64,000 bases of DNA from Microbacterium sp. B35-30 (GCF_010634855.1 NZ_MWLQ01000011.1:248001-312000); one strand, 5' to 3'; counted from the stretch's first letter, positions 1-9,351 are shown. The notes: generated from the letters alone by a model not told the origin. Made by a program: numbers and translations.

Positions 1-579
1 GATGCCCGGCACCGCGAGGAGGTCTTCGACACTCGTGAAGCCGCCGTTGTCGTCGCGCCACGCGATGATGCGCTCGGCGAGGGCGGGGCCGATGCGCGGC
101 AGCGTCTCGAGCTGCGTCGCATCCGCCGAGTTGAGGTCGACCAGACCGGCAGCGGGCGCGGGGGCGACTGCACCGGCGGGCGGTGCCTCGCCCGTCCGCG
201 GCACCGGCAGCTGCTCGCCGTCGTCGAGCGTGCGGGCCAGGTTGACGGCGTTCCGGTCCGCTTCTTCGGCGAAGCCGCCCGCAGCGGCGACCGCATCCAC
301 CACGCGGGCGCCCGCCGGAAGCACGTACAGCCCGGGACTGCGCACCGCACCCGACACGTGCACGTAGAGGTCTGCACTGCCGGTGACGGCGGGTGCGGGC
401 GTCTGGTCGACGACGACTTGATCGACGGGTGCCATCGCGCCGCGCAGGATGCCGATGCCGACGGTGACGGCGAGTGCCGCGATCACGAGCACGACGACGG
501 CGCCGATGCCGAGCCGGCGCCGTGACGAGGCATCGGGAGCGGGCGGCTCGTCGCGGTCACCGGCTGTCACCGGATTCAC
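1..579 (-). CDS. comEA: ComEA family helix-hairpin-helix DNA-binding protein (3' end outside window)
   Basis: Reading leftward from a GTG at 579, the frame stays open to base 1 (193 codons). It begins with a short charged N-terminus and one membrane segment (about residues 24-45), then an SLBB-like domain (VHVSGAVRSPGLYVLPAGA region). A low-complexity Pro/Ala linker follows, then a helix-hairpin-helix starting at VDLNSADATQLETLP and continuing to EDLLAVPGI at the edge. This order is that of ComEA, the membrane-anchored double-strand DNA receptor of the competence machinery. The next gene leftward would normally be comEC, which is not visible. leuS lies upstream on the same strand 82 bp away. 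Competence in this organism is not shown by the gene alone. Confidence 0.9.
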   Translation of the reverse strand, partial: MNPVTAGDRDEPPAPDASSRRRLGIGAVVVLVIAALAVTVGIGILRGAMAPVDQVVVDQTPAPAVTGSADLYVHVSGAVRSPGLYVLPAGARVVDAVAAAGGFAEEADRNAVNLARTLDDGEQLPVPRTGEAPPAGAVAPAPAAGLVDLNSADATQLETLPRIGPALAERIIAWRDDNGGFTSVEDLLAVPGI

Positions 580-612
580 GCTAAGAGTCCGGTGACAGCG
601 CGGGCGCGCGAA

Positions 613-639
613 GTCCCGCGGATGTGGAGATCGCGGGAC
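613..639 (-). terminator. Candidate hairpin downstream of leuS
   Basis: GTCCCGCG (613-620) and CGCGGGAC (632-639) form a perfect 8-bp stem with an 11-nt loop, 23 nt beyond the leuS stop. There is no U-tract, so it is a GC-rich hairpin of uncertain function. It may separate leuS from comEA. Confidence 0.35.
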
Positions 640-661
640 GAGGCCCTCCTGGGGAGGAAGG

Positions 662-3268
662 TCAGTGGGTGCTGAAGCTCACGACCTTGGGCGGCCGCAC
701 GACGGTGCGCGTGATCTCACGGTCGCCGAGCGCGCGGATGACCTTCTCGTCGGCGCGGGCGAGCCGCTCGAGCTCGGCGGCGTCGATGCGGGCCGGAACC
801 TGGATCGTGCCGCGCACCTTGCCGTCGACCTGCACGATCGCCGTGACGCTCTCCTCCACCAGCAGGGTCGGGTCCGCGGTGCGCCACGGGACGAGCCCGA
901 CGAAGCCGTCGTAGCCGAGGATCTCCCACATCTCCTCGGCCAGGTGCGGGGCGAACAGGTCGAGGATCATCGCGGTGGTCTCGGCGGCCTCGCGCACGGC
1001 GGGGTCGGCCGGGCCGGCGCCCGAGTCGATGACCTTGCGCGTCGCGTTGACGAGCTCCATGAGGCGCGCGACCACGACGTTGAACTTCGTCTGCTCGACG
1101 AGCCCGGGGGCGTCGGCCAGCAGGCGGTGGGTGACACGGCGCAGAGACACGTCGCCCTCCGCCCAGACCACGTCCGGGTCGCTGGCCACGTCCGTGGCGA
1201 CACGCCACGCGCGCGCCAGGAACTTCTGAGCCCCGGTGGTCGACACATCCTCCCAATTGATGTCGTCCTCGACCGGGCCGGCGAACACCATCGCGACGCG
1301 CGACGCGTCGGCGCCCGGGTCGACCATGCTCGATGCGAACTCGACGAGGTTGCCCTTCGACTTGGACATCTTCGAGCCACCCAGCAGCACCATGCCCTGG
1401 TTGACGAGGCTCGTGAACGGCTCGGTGAAGTCGATCAGCCCCATGTCGAACAGCACCTTCGTGATGAAGCGCGCGTACAGCAGGTGCAGGATCGCGTGCT
1501 CGACGCCACCGATGTACGAGTCGACGGGCGCCCAGCGGTTGGCCTCGGCGGACGGGAACGCCTGCGTCGGGTCGTTCGGTGCGAGGAAGCGCAGGAAGTA
1601 CCAGGAACTGTCGACGAACGTGTCCATCGTGTCGGGGTCGCGCAGTGCCGGCTCGCCGGTCTCGGGATCCGTCGTCTTCATCCACTCGGTGGCGCCGCCC
1701 AGCGGCGAAGTCCCCCGGGGCTTCAGGTCCAGTCCGCGCGCATCGGGCAGCTCGAGCGGGAGCTGGTCCTCCGGCACCGGGACGATGCGGCCGTCCTGCG
1801 TGTGGATCATCGGGATCGGCGTGCCCCAGAACCGCTGGCGCGAGATCAGCCAGTCACGCAGGCGGTACGACTTCGCGGCACGACCCGTGCCGGCGGCCTC
1901 GAGCTGCTCGATGACGCGCGCGATGGCGTTGCGCTTCGACAGGCCGTTCAGCGACCCGGAGTTGATCAGCCGGCCCTCTCCGGTGAGTGCGATCCCGGTG
2001 CGGGCGGGGTCGACGTCGGACAGCGTCTCGACCGGGCCCGGATCGATCGGCACGCCGTCGTCGTCGAGTTCGATGACGGGGATGGCGCCGGTGATCGGCG
2101 CCGTCGTGTCGACCACGACCCTGACCGGCAGGTCGAACGCGCGGGCGAAGTCGAGGTCTCGCTGGTCGTGGGCGGGAACGGCCATGACGGCTCCGTGGCC
2201 GTAGTCCGCCAGCACATAGTCGGCCGCCCAGATCGGCAGGCGATCGCCGTTCACGGGGTTGATCGCGAAGCGGTCGAGGAACACGCCCGTCTTCGGGCGG
2301 TCGGTCGACTGGCGCTCGATGTCGGTCTCGCGCTGCACGCGCTCGAGATAGTCCTGGAAGCGCATGCGCACCTCGGCTGTCGAGCCCGCGGCGAGCTCGG
2401 CGGCGAGGTCGCTGTCGGGGGCGACGACCATGAAGGTCGCGCCGTGCAGCGTGTCGGGGCGCGTCGAGAAGACGGTGACCTTGTCGGCTCGGCCCTCAAT
2501 CTCGAAGTCGATGTCGGCGCCGACCGAGCGGCCGATCCAGTTCCGCTGCATGCGGAGGACCTTCTGCGGCCAGAAACCCTCGAGCTGGTTCAGGTCGTCG
2601 AGTAGCCGATCGGCGTAGTCGGTGATCTTGAAGTACCACTGCGTCAGGTTCTTCTTGACGACCTCGGCGCCGCAGCGCTCGCAGTGACCGTCGACGACCT
2701 GCTCGTTGGCGAGCACCGTCTGGTCGTTCGGGCACCAGTTGACCGGGCTCGCCTTGCGGTACGCCAGACCGCGCTCGTACAGGCGCTGGAACAGCCACTG
2801 GTTCCAGCGGTAGTACTCGGGGTCGCTGGTGTGCAGAATGCGCGACCAGTCGTACGACGAGCCGTACGCGCGGAAGCTCTTCTTGTGCTGCTCGATGTTC
2901 GCGTACGTCCACTCGCGCGGGTCGGAGCCGGCGCCGCCCTTGATCGCCGCGTTCTCGGCCGGCAGGCCGAACGAGTCCCATCCGATCGGGTTCAGCACGT
3001 TGTAGCCGCGGTGGCGCCAGAAGCGAGCCACGACGTCGACGTAGGCGTAGTTCTCGGCGTGCCCCATGTGCAGGTCGCCGGACGGGTACGGGAACATCCC
3101 GAGCACGAACTTCCGCGGACGCGTGTCGTCGGCACCGCCGGCCCGGAAGGGGTCGGCCTCGGCCCAGCGCGCCTGCCACTTCTGCTGGATCGAGTACGCG
3201 TCGTAGCCCTCGGCGGGCGCAGAGGTGACGGGGGTGTCGGTGTGACTCACGAGGGAAGTACCAATCAT
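662..3268 (-). CDS. leuS: Leucyl-tRNA synthetase
   Basis: Cytoplasmic class I synthetase charging tRNA-Leu. The 868-residue length is normal for bacterial LeuRS. The HIGH motif is HMGH (residues 67-70), and KMSKS lies near residue 634 within [12 protein letters not shown] Cys-rich zinc region (CPND...CERCGAE, about 178-203) and the CP1 editing insertion ([19 protein letters not shown]) are both present. The C-terminus carries the tRNA-binding tail. The ATG at 3268 has no clear Shine-Dalgarno; a GTG seven codons in is an alternative start. A TAACCT box at 3311-3316 and a GC-rich hairpin at 3278-3310 lie in the leader. comEA follows on the same strand. Confidence 0.97.
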   Translation of the reverse strand: MIGTSLVSHTDTPVTSAPAEGYDAYSIQQKWQARWAEADPFRAGGADDTRPRKFVLGMFPYPSGDLHMGHAENYAYVDVVARFWRHRGYNVLNPIGWDSFGLPAENAAIKGGAGSDPREWTYANIEQHKKSFRAYGSSYDWSRILHTSDPEYYRWNQWLFQRLYERGLAYRKASPVNWCPNDQTVLANEQVVDGHCERCGAEVVKKNLTQWYFKITDYADRLLDDLNQLEGFWPQKVLRMQRNWIGRSVGADIDFEIEGRADKVTVFSTRPDTLHGATFMVVAPDSDLAAELAAGSTAEVRMRFQDYLERVQRETDIERQSTDRPKTGVFLDRFAINPVNGDRLPIWAADYVLADYGHGAVMAVPAHDQRDLDFARAFDLPVRVVVDTTAPITGAIPVIELDDDGVPIDPGPVETLSDVDPARTGIALTGEGRLINSGSLNGLSKRNAIARVIEQLEAAGTGRAAKSYRLRDWLISRQRFWGTPIPMIHTQDGRIVPVPEDQLPLELPDARGLDLKPRGTSPLGGATEWMKTTDPETGEPALRDPDTMDTFVDSSWYFLRFLAPNDPTQAFPSAEANRWAPVDSYIGGVEHAILHLLYARFITKVLFDMGLIDFTEPFTSLVNQGMVLLGGSKMSKSKGNLVEFASSMVDPGADASRVAMVFAGPVEDDINWEDVSTTGAQKFLARAWRVATDVASDPDVVWAEGDVSLRRVTHRLLADAPGLVEQTKFNVVVARLMELVNATRKVIDSGAGPADPAVREAAETTAMILDLFAPHLAEEMWEILGYDGFVGLVPWRTADPTLLVEESVTAIVQVDGKVRGTIQVPARIDAAELERLARADEKVIRALGDREITRTVVRPPKVVSFSTH

Positions 3269-3277
3269 GGGATGCCG

Positions 3278-3316
3278 GGAAGCGCGCGCAGCGCGCGAAG
3301 CGCGTCTTCCAGGTTA
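3278..3316 (-). promoter_or_regulatory. leuS leader: candidate -10 and GC hairpin
   Basis: On the minus strand, TAACCT (3311-3316) fits an actinobacterial -10. The predicted leader then folds into a hairpin whose arms are 3300-3310 and 3278-3287 (GGAAGCGCGC), with an alternating GC loop. No T-box motif or U-tract is visible, so its role is unknown. Confidence 0.35.
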
Positions 3317-3330
3317 GCGGAAGGGCGCGT

Positions 3331-4656
3331 TCACCAGCCGGGCGGCAGCGACGCACCCAGGGCGGCAAGGGGCGCGCGCGCCTTGATACCCACCTCGGCG
3401 ACCTCGGCTGCGGCATCCGATCGCCACGTGATCCCGCCGCCGGCGCCGACATAGGCGCTGTCGTGGCGGATGACGATCGACCGGATCACCATCGCCAGGT
3501 CGAGCCGGCCGTCGTCGCCGATCCAGCCGAAGCACCCTGAGAACACTCCCCTGGGCGCCGCCTCGAGGCGGTGCAGGATCGTCATCGCCGACAGCTTCGG
3601 CGCCCCCGTCATGGAACCCGCGGGGAACGTCGCCGCCAGCAGGTCGCCGACCGTCGTCCCTGGTCCGAGGCGTCCGGACACGGTGCTCACGAGCTGATGC
3701 ACGGCGGGGTACGACTCCACCTCGAGGAGCGCGTCGACGCCCACCGTGCCGGGCAGGCACACCCGCGAGAGGTCGTTGCGCATGAGGTCGACGATCATGA
3801 CGTTCTCGGCGCGCTCCTTCTCGCTGGCGCGAAGCTCGTCCGCCAGCGCCGCGTCGCTCGCGGGATCCTCCCCGCGCGGCCGGGTGCCCTTGATCGGCCG
3901 GGTGCGGACGATGCCGGCGCCGTCGCGGCCGGGCCGCACGTCGAGGAAGCGCTCCGGGCTCGCGCTGAGCAGGGCGATCGGCCCCGACCGCACGAAGCCG
4001 CCGTGGTGCGCCGGCGTCGCCGCGCGCAGTCGCGCATACGTCTCGACGGGATCGACGGATGCCTCGACCTCGAACCGCGTCGTCAGGCACAGCTGGTACG
4101 CGTCGCCCTCGCGGATCGCGTCGCGGCAGCGTTCGATGAGCGCGGCGTACTCGCCGGGCGCGTGGCGGGAGCGCGCCGGCCCGTGCTCGGGGGCCGGTGC
4201 CGGCAGGGGCGGCCCGGGAACCGCGGCGATGGCGGCCACCACGCGCGGGACGTCGTCGGGCCCTCCGTACACGTGGATGCTCTCAGCACCATGGTCGAAC
4301 GCGACGAGGCGATCGACGCGCAGCCAGAGGCTCTGCGGCACGCTGTCGCCATCCTGCGATGCGGGGGCGCCCGCGCGCGCGGCGGCGGCGTCATAACCGC
4401 TCCACCCGACCCAGCCGCCGCGGAAGGCGGCGCCGCCGTGTCCTGGGTCGTCGCCGTCCGACTGGTCTGCGCACACGGTCGCGGTCGCACGGGCGGGGTC
4501 GTCGGGCGTGCCGGTGCCCATCCAGCTCCAGCCGTCGCGGGCGCCGGGTCCGGCATCCAGCCAGAAGACGTGCGGTTCATGGCTGAACAGAGCGGCGAAG
4601 ACGGATGCCGGATCCGCCCAGTGCGCGGCCTCCGCGGCGGCGAGGGTGTCCGACAT
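3331..4656 (-). CDS. pabB: Chorismate-binding enzyme, aminodeoxychorismate synthase component I-like
   Basis: A 441-residue chorismate-utilising enzyme. It should convert chorismate plus ammonia to 4-amino-4-deoxychorismate for folate synthesis. The C-terminal two thirds hold the family core: TRPIKGTRPRG near residue 255, DLMRNDLSRVC, the SMTGAPK signature and GCFGWIGDDGRLDLAM. The N-terminal third is divergent, as is common in PabB. Anthranilate synthase component I (TrpE) is the main alternative; the absence of other trp genes and a window that also holds folC favour PabB. The ATG at 4656 has TAACCT exactly 6 nt upstream, supporting a leaderless start. It is divergent from the DedA gene across 42 bp. 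Confidence 0.85.
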   Translation of the reverse strand: MSDTLAAAEAAHWADPASVFAALFSHEPHVFWLDAGPGARDGWSWMGTGTPDDPARATATVCADQSDGDDPGHGGAAFRGGWVGWSGYDAAAARAGAPASQDGDSVPQSLWLRVDRLVAFDHGAESIHVYGGPDDVPRVVAAIAAVPGPPLPAPAPEHGPARSRHAPGEYAALIERCRDAIREGDAYQLCLTTRFEVEASVDPVETYARLRAATPAHHGGFVRSGPIALLSASPERFLDVRPGRDGAGIVRTRPIKGTRPRGEDPASDAALADELRASEKERAENVMIVDLMRNDLSRVCLPGTVGVDALLEVESYPAVHQLVSTVSGRLGPGTTVGDLLAATFPAGSMTGAPKLSAMTILHRLEAAPRGVFSGCFGWIGDDGRLDLAMVIRSIVIRHDSAYVGAGGGITWRSDAAAEVAEVGIKARAPLAALGASLPPGW

Positions 4657-4662
4657 CTTCCC

Positions 4663-4668
4663 AGGTTA
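4663..4668 (-). promoter_or_regulatory. -10 box for pabB (leaderless)
   Basis: TAACCT on the minus strand ends 6 nt before the ATG at 4656, so the transcript should begin at or near the start codon. No -35 is obvious. Confidence 0.55.
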
Positions 4669-4686
4669 GAGGGGCGCACCGGCCTC

Positions 4687-4692
4687 TAGGCT
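4687..4692 (+). promoter_or_regulatory. -10 box for the DedA gene (leaderless)
   Basis: TAGGCT ends 6 nt before the GTG at 4699, and there is no Shine-Dalgarno. This box and the pabB box fit back-to-back into a 42-bp divergent region. Confidence 0.6.
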
Positions 4693-4698
4693 CGTGGC

Positions 4699-5376
4699 GT
4701 GAACGAGTTCCTGACTTGGTTGCTCGACGCCGTCCAGAGCGTCGACCCGGTGCTCAGGACTCTTCTCGCGGGCTTCGCCATCATGCTCGAGACGAGCGTG
4801 CTGATCGGGCTCGTGGTGCCCGGCGACACGATCGTGATCGTCGCCGGCACAGCGGTCGCGTCGCCCCTCGAAGGTGTCCTGCTCGGCATCGCCGTCGTGG
4901 TCGGCGCGCTCATCGGCGAGAGCATCGGGTTCTGGCTCGGCCGCTTCCTCGGCCCGAAGATCCAGCACTCGCGTCTGGGCAGCCGGATCGGCGAGGCGAA
5001 CTGGGAGCGCTCGGAACGGTATCTGCGCCGGCGCGGCGGCCCGGCGATCTTCATCTCGCGATTCCTCCCGGTGCTCCATTCGCTGGTGCCGCTCACCGTG
5101 GGCATGAGCGGCTATCCGTACCGGCGGTTCCTCGCGTGGACGATTCCGGCGTGCGTGATCTGGTCGGCCCTCTACATCTCGGTGGCGGCTCTCGCCGCCG
5201 GCACCTACCGCGAGCTGGCCGACCGGCTGCACTACGCGGGCTACATCTTCGTGGGCGTCATCGTCCTGTTCCTGGCCCTCGTGTTCGTGAGCAAGAAGGT
5301 CATCGAGCGAGCGGAGCGCAAGCATCTCGACCACGACGATCCCGACGAAGCGTCGGTGGCGGACATGAAAGACTGA
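4699..5376 (+). CDS. DedA family inner-membrane protein
   Basis: A 225-residue integral membrane protein of the DedA/SNARE-associated family, whose members act in envelope lipid handling and membrane homeostasis. It shows the family signature: a hydrophobic stretch with VPGDTIVIVAGTA, the GESIGFWLGRFLG turn, and the FISRFLPVLHSLVPLTVGMSG block with conserved Arg and Pro. Further hydrophobic segments end near residue 210. The tail is charged (RAERKHLDHDDPDEA). The GTG start is set by a TAGGCT box 6 nt upstream. The next gene starts one base after its stop, so the two are likely cotranscribed; both are predicted to act on membrane lipids. Confidence 0.9.
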   Translation: MNEFLTWLLDAVQSVDPVLRTLLAGFAIMLETSVLIGLVVPGDTIVIVAGTAVASPLEGVLLGIAVVVGALIGESIGFWLGRFLGPKIQHSRLGSRIGEANWERSERYLRRRGGPAIFISRFLPVLHSLVPLTVGMSGYPYRRFLAWTIPACVIWSALYISVAALAAGTYRELADRLHYAGYIFVGVIVLFLALVFVSKKVIERAERKHLDHDDPDEASVADMKD

Positions 5377-5377
5377 G

Positions 5378-6436
5378 ATGGTGCCGCAGACCGTTCTCCC
5401 GCCCGTGCGCGCCAAGGTCCTCTGGCTGGCGCGCCTGGAATACCGGTTCCACGCATGGCGCGAACGCCGTGCGCGCCGACGGGGCCAGAAGCCGACGGTG
5501 ACGCCGTTCCCCGGCTACGGGGGGCCCGGCTGGGTCCGCGTGCTGGGGCGCGTCATGATCGTCCCGCCGGCGAAGGTCTCCGAGGCCGGAGAGTACGCCG
5601 GTGTCCGCGGCTGGCGCAGCTTCGTGGCCGTTCCGATCGGCTACGCGCAGGTCACGGTGGCGATCGCGGGAGTCGATCATGTGGTCGTCGCCGACCGCGG
5701 CGGTGTGATCGACACGCGCCTGCCGGCGGCGCTGGAGCCGGGCTGGCAGACGTTCACGATGTCGGTCGAGGGTGGCGAGCCGGTGGAGACGCGGGCGTTC
5801 ATCGTGGCCCCCGACGTGAAGTTCGGCATCGTGTCGGATGTCGACGACACCGTCATGGTGACGGCCATCCCCCGTCCGCTCCTCGCGGCCTGGAACTCCT
5901 TCGTCGTCGACGAGCACGCCCGTCAGCCGGTTCCCGGCATGGCGGTGCTGATGGAGCGCGTCGTGCGCGAGAACCCAGGCGCGCCCCTGGTGTACCTCTC
6001 GACCGGCGCCTGGAACATCGCGCCGACCCTGATCCGGTTCCTGAGTCGCCACGTCTTCCCCCCGGGCGCGCTCCTGCTCACCGACTGGGGACCCACGCAC
6101 GACCGCTGGTTCCGCAGTGGCAAGGCCCACAAGCTGTCGAACCTGCGGCGCCTGGCCGACGAGTTCCCGCACGTGCGGTGGCTCCTGGTCGGCGACGACG
6201 GTCAGCACGACGACGCCATCTACACGACCTTCACCGACGAGCACCCCTCCCGGGTGGTCGCGGTCGCCATCCGCCGCCTCTCCCCGGCTGAGGCCGTCCT
6301 CGCCGGTGGGCGGACGGCCGTCAACGACCACGCCGCGGCCGAGGTGCCCTGGGTGAGCGACAACGACGGCGCCGGCCTCCTGGAGCGGCTCGAGGGCGTC
6401 GGCGTCCTCGGGAGCACCGGCACCGCAGCCGTCTGA
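5378..6436 (+). CDS. APP1-like phosphatidate phosphatase domain protein (DUF2183)
   Basis: A 352-residue soluble protein with the HAD-like DUF2183/App1 catalytic domain. The nucleophile motif SDVDDTVM lies near residues 151-158 and is preceded by a beta-rich region. YLSTGAWN and LLTDWGP follow, and LVGDDGQHDDAIY supplies the acidic C-terminal motif. Yeast App1 is a Mg-dependent phosphatidate phosphatase; a lipid substrate here is inferred from the family. The start lies one base after the DedA stop, so reinitiation is likely. The end is low-complexity acidic/Gly-rich. An SRAP gene with its own promoter follows. Confidence 0.85.
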   Translation: MVPQTVLPPVRAKVLWLARLEYRFHAWRERRARRRGQKPTVTPFPGYGGPGWVRVLGRVMIVPPAKVSEAGEYAGVRGWRSFVAVPIGYAQVTVAIAGVDHVVVADRGGVIDTRLPAALEPGWQTFTMSVEGGEPVETRAFIVAPDVKFGIVSDVDDTVMVTAIPRPLLAAWNSFVVDEHARQPVPGMAVLMERVVRENPGAPLVYLSTGAWNIAPTLIRFLSRHVFPPGALLLTDWGPTHDRWFRSGKAHKLSNLRRLADEFPHVRWLLVGDDGQHDDAIYTTFTDEHPSRVVAVAIRRLSPAEAVLAGGRTAVNDHAAAEVPWVSDNDGAGLLERLEGVGVLGSTGTAAV

Positions 6437-6452
6437 CGTCGGAGCCCGCGCG

Positions 6453-6458
6453 TAGGCT
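6453..6458 (+). promoter_or_regulatory. -10 box for the SRAP gene (leaderless)
   Basis: TAGGCT ends 6 nt before the ATG at 6465; no Shine-Dalgarno is present. Confidence 0.6.
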
Positions 6459-6464
6459 GGCCGC

Positions 6465-7178
6465 ATGTGCGGACGCTTCGTAGTGGCCAGTGCCGGTCCC
6501 GAGCTCGTCGGGGTGCTTCGTGTCGATGTCGAGGGCGAGGACCTTCCCGCGCCGTCGTACAACGTCGCGCCGACCGATCGTGTCGCGATCGTGCTGGACT
6601 CGGCCAAGACCGAGCCGCCCACCAGGCGGCTGGAAGCAGCCCGCTGGGGGCTGATCCCGTCTTGGGCCAAAGACACCAAGGTCGGGGCGCGCGCGTTCAA
6701 CGCCCGCTCCGAGGAGCTCGAAGACAAGCCCATGTTCCGCAGCGCCCTAGAGAAGCGACGGGCGGTGGTGCCGACATCCGGCTATTACGAGTGGATGAAC
6801 GTCGACGGCGTGAAGACCCCGCACTTCATCCATCCGGCCGACGGCGAGCCGCTGTTCCTCGCGGGACTCTACGAATGGTGGCGCGACAAGACCAAGGGCG
6901 ATGACGACCCCGAGCGCTGGCTGCTGAGCTTCACGATCCTGACGAGGGACTCGATCGGGCATCTCGGATCGATCCACGATCGCATGCCGCTCTTCCTGGA
7001 TCCCGATCACGCCGACGCGTGGCTCGACCCCACCACCGACAACGTCCGCGACGTGCTCGACGCGGCGATCGACGCGGCCCCGGCCCTGGCCGACACGCTC
7101 ACCGATCACGAGGTCTCGAAGGCCGTGGGCAATGTTCGCAACAACTCCCCCGAGCTCATCGAGCCGGTCGAGTCCTGA
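6465..7178 (+). CDS. SRAP family abasic-site processing protein (YedK/HMCES-like)
   Basis: A 237-residue SOS response-associated peptidase family protein. The family forms a covalent thiazolidine crosslink to abasic sites in single-stranded DNA through Cys2 after removal of Met1. Here the N-terminus is MCGRF, so Cys2 is present. PSYNVAPT (Asn33), RWGLIPSWAKD, FNARSEE, SGYYEWM (catalytic Glu) and HDRMPLFL complete the active site. Length matches E. coli YedK. A TAGGCT box 6 nt upstream fixes the start. The gene stands alone, between the APP1 gene and a conserved uncharacterised gene. Confidence 0.93.
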   Translation: MCGRFVVASAGPELVGVLRVDVEGEDLPAPSYNVAPTDRVAIVLDSAKTEPPTRRLEAARWGLIPSWAKDTKVGARAFNARSEELEDKPMFRSALEKRRAVVPTSGYYEWMNVDGVKTPHFIHPADGEPLFLAGLYEWWRDKTKGDDDPERWLLSFTILTRDSIGHLGSIHDRMPLFLDPDHADAWLDPTTDNVRDVLDAAIDAAPALADTLTDHEVSKAVGNVRNNSPELIEPVES

Positions 7179-7211
7179 ACGTCTCACCGCAGCAGCAGCG
7201 GCGCCGCCGCG

Positions 7212-7217
7212 TATCCT
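7212..7217 (+). promoter_or_regulatory. -10 box for the 7224 gene (leaderless)
   Basis: TATCCT ends 6 nt before the GTG at 7224. Confidence 0.5.
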
Positions 7218-7223
7218 CGAACG

Positions 7224-8096
7224 GTGACGATCGCGCCCCCTGCCGCTCCGGTGCTCGCCGGCGACGTCTGGCGTGCGCGTGAAGCGGAACACGAGGAGCG
7301 CGCCCGCGCGCTGACGCGCGCGCATCGTGAGCGGGCGAGCCGCGGCGAGGCGCATCCCGTCGAGGACTTCCTCTTCACGTACTACTCGTACAAGCCGTCG
7401 GTGCTGCACCGGTGGCACCCCGGCGAGGGCGTGGAGCTGGCGGATGCCGCGGCCGACGCCCGATCCGGCTGGCGCTGGTATCGCTCCGGTGCGACAGAGG
7501 GCTCGATCGCCGTCGACGGTGCGGGCTTCCGTGCCGATCGCGGCGCCCTCGTCGCGAACGTCGGCAGGATCCTCCGCGCCACGGCCGACAGGCCTCCGGG
7601 CTTCGGCTGCTTCGGCCTGCACGAGTGGGCGATGGTCTACCGCGAGCCGCAGCACCGGCATCCCGTGCCGCTGCGGCTCGGGCGGGACGAGACCGACGCG
7701 GTGGTCGAGGCGCACGAGCTGCGCTGCACGCACTTCGACGCGTTCCGCTTCTTCACGCCCGAGGCCGCGCCGCGCAATCGAGAGACGCCGACCCGAGAAC
7801 GGCAGGCCGAGCTCGAGCAGCCCGGGTGCCTTCACGCCGGGATGGACCTGTACAAGTGGGCGGTGAAGCTCGGTCCCCTCGTTCGGGGGGACCTGCTCCT
7901 CGATGCGTTCGAGCTCGCCCGCGACATCCGGGTGCTCGACATGCGGGCCTCGCCGTACGACCTCGCCGGCTGGGGCTACGACGCCGTGCCGATCGAGACG
8001 GCCGAGGGCAAGGCCGCCTACGTGCGGGCCCAGCGAACGTTCGCGGATCGCGGCAGGGCGATCAGGCAGCGGCTGGTCGACGTGGTCGCGGGCTGA
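7224..8096 (+). CDS. Conserved actinobacterial protein, often labelled 3-methyladenine DNA glycosylase
   Basis: A 290-residue soluble protein. From memory, close relatives are conserved in Actinobacteria and carry a database label of 3-methyladenine DNA glycosylase, but I can see no HhH-GPD or AlkA/Tag/AAG motif, so I do not assert that activity. Conserved-looking blocks are HPVEDFLFTYYSYKP, GCFGLHEWAMVY, HFDAFRFFTPEA, QPGCLHAGMDLYKW and LDMRASPYDL. They are rich in His, Trp and acidic residues, consistent with an enzyme active site. The GTG start has a -10 box 6 nt upstream. Its stop lies one base from the stop of the convergent GH3 gene. Confidence 0.75.
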   Translation: MTIAPPAAPVLAGDVWRAREAEHEERARALTRAHRERASRGEAHPVEDFLFTYYSYKPSVLHRWHPGEGVELADAAADARSGWRWYRSGATEGSIAVDGAGFRADRGALVANVGRILRATADRPPGFGCFGLHEWAMVYREPQHRHPVPLRLGRDETDAVVEAHELRCTHFDAFRFFTPEAAPRNRETPTRERQAELEQPGCLHAGMDLYKWAVKLGPLVRGDLLLDAFELARDIRVLDMRASPYDLAGWGYDAVPIETAEGKAAYVRAQRTFADRGRAIRQRLVDVVAG

Positions 8097-8097
8097 G

Positions 8098-9300
8098 TCA
8101 CTCTGCAGGGGCGCAGGTCGTGCAGGGCAGGTCGCCCCCGCCCGCCTCGGCGACGGCGAATCGCAGTTCGATCACGCGAATCGCGGCGTCTTCGAGCCGG
8201 TCGGCCGGCAGCGCGCCGGACTCCACGGCGGCGACGATGCCGTCGATGATCCGCGTCGCGGTGTCGGGTGTCGAATACACCACCGTCAGGACCATGTCGT
8301 TGCCCGCGGCAAGCGCGGCCACGGCGTTGGCGACGGGATCCGCGTACTGCGGCTGGCCGGAGCCCTGCAGCATTCCCAGGTCGTCCGTGACGGTGACGCC
8401 GTCGAAGCCCAGCTCCTCCCGCGCGATCCGGTGCCACTCGGCTGAGAGGCTCGCCGGCGCGGGATCCACGGCGGTGTAGGCGAGGTGCCCGAACATCAGC
8501 AGCTCAGCGCCGGTGTCGATGCCGGCCTGGAACGGCAGGGCATCGGCCGCGCGCCACTGGTCCAGCGTCAGTGCCGTCGACGGGATCGCCGTGTGCGAGT
8601 CACCGGGGGCGGCGCCGTGCCCGGGGAAATGCTTGAGCGTCGAGAACACCGAGCCCTCCTCGCCCCGCACGGCGGCGGCCACACGGGCAGATGCGGCGTC
8701 GGGCGTCGCGCCGAGCACGCGCCGATGGATGAACGAGCCGGTGTCGGGCGTGACGTCCGCCACGATGCCGAAGTTCACGGAGATCCCGGCCTGCCGCACC
8801 AGAGCTGCGCGGCCGGCGAACGCCGCCTCGGCCGCGGACGGGTCGGCCTGCTGCAGCTCGAGGGGCCCGGGGAAGGTGTCCCACCGCAGGCGCGAGACGT
8901 CGCCGCCCTCCTGGTCGATCGCGACCAGCGGGGGCCGTGCCGGGTCCACCGTCAGCGCGGCGGTGATCGTCTGGAGCGCCGCTTCGTCGCCCGGGATGTT
9001 CGCGCCCATCAGGAGGAACCCGCCGGCGCCGGACGACTCCATGTAGGCGTGGAGGGCGGCGGCATCCGTGGTCGGGATGTGGCCCATCACGACGCTCGCC
9101 GCGCGCTCGCGCAGCGACATCGCCGCCACGGCCGCTTCGGCCGGCGTCGCCTCGGGCGTCGGCGACGGCTCCGGTTCTGCCGACACCGTCGCTGACGGCG
9201 ACGCAGACGGTCGCACAGCCGGGCTGGAGGCGCACGACGTGCACACCGCGGCGAGCGCCACGACCACCGCGAGCAGGGCGAAGCGCGGCGCAGAAGTCAC
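8098..9300 (-). CDS. Glycoside hydrolase family 3 lipoprotein (beta-N-acetylhexosaminidase-like)
   Basis: A 400-residue protein with a signal sequence and a Cys-containing h-region end (LAAVCTSCASS, about residues 16-26) that suggests a lipoprotein, though the lipobox is not canonical. A Pro/Glu-rich spacer follows, then the GH3 N-terminal barrel. It has PPLVAIDQEGGDVSRL, FSTLKHFPGHG with the NagZ-type His-containing loop (near residue 223) and GVTVTDDLGM with the nucleophile Asp. The likely role is release of N-acetylglucosamine from cell-wall fragments outside the membrane. The GTG start lies 6 nt after a TAGGCT box. It is convergent with the 7224 gene. Confidence 0.85.
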   Translation of the reverse strand: MTSAPRFALLAVVVALAAVCTSCASSPAVRPSASPSATVSAEPEPSPTPEATPAEAAVAAMSLRERAASVVMGHIPTTDAAALHAYMESSGAGGFLLMGANIPGDEAALQTITAALTVDPARPPLVAIDQEGGDVSRLRWDTFPGPLELQQADPSAAEAAFAGRAALVRQAGISVNFGIVADVTPDTGSFIHRRVLGATPDAASARVAAAVRGEEGSVFSTLKHFPGHGAAPGDSHTAIPSTALTLDQWRAADALPFQAGIDTGAELLMFGHLAYTAVDPAPASLSAEWHRIAREELGFDGVTVTDDLGMLQGSGQPQYADPVANAVAALAAGNDMVLTVVYSTPDTATRIIDGIVAAVESGALPADRLEDAAIRVIELRFAVAEAGGGDLPCTTCAPAE

Positions 9301-9306
9301 CGGGCA

Positions 9307-9312
9307 AGCCTA
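9307..9312 (-). promoter_or_regulatory. -10 box for the GH3 gene (leaderless)
   Basis: TAGGCT on the minus strand ends 6 nt before the GTG at 9300. Confidence 0.55.
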
Positions 9313-9351
9313 AGCGTGTCCGGTGCAAAGCATCTGGGAACGACCAGGTGA

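Noticed and set aside
665..2605. Long open frame (646 codons) on the plus strand opposite leuS
   Set aside because: It mirrors the leuS frame in GC-rich DNA, has no domain, and is rich in Arg, His, Asp and Val as expected for antisense frames.
3331..4656. Anthranilate synthase component I (trpE) as the identity
   Set aside because: The shared chorismate-binding core does not exclude it, but no trp genes are adjacent; PabB is the better, though not certain, call.
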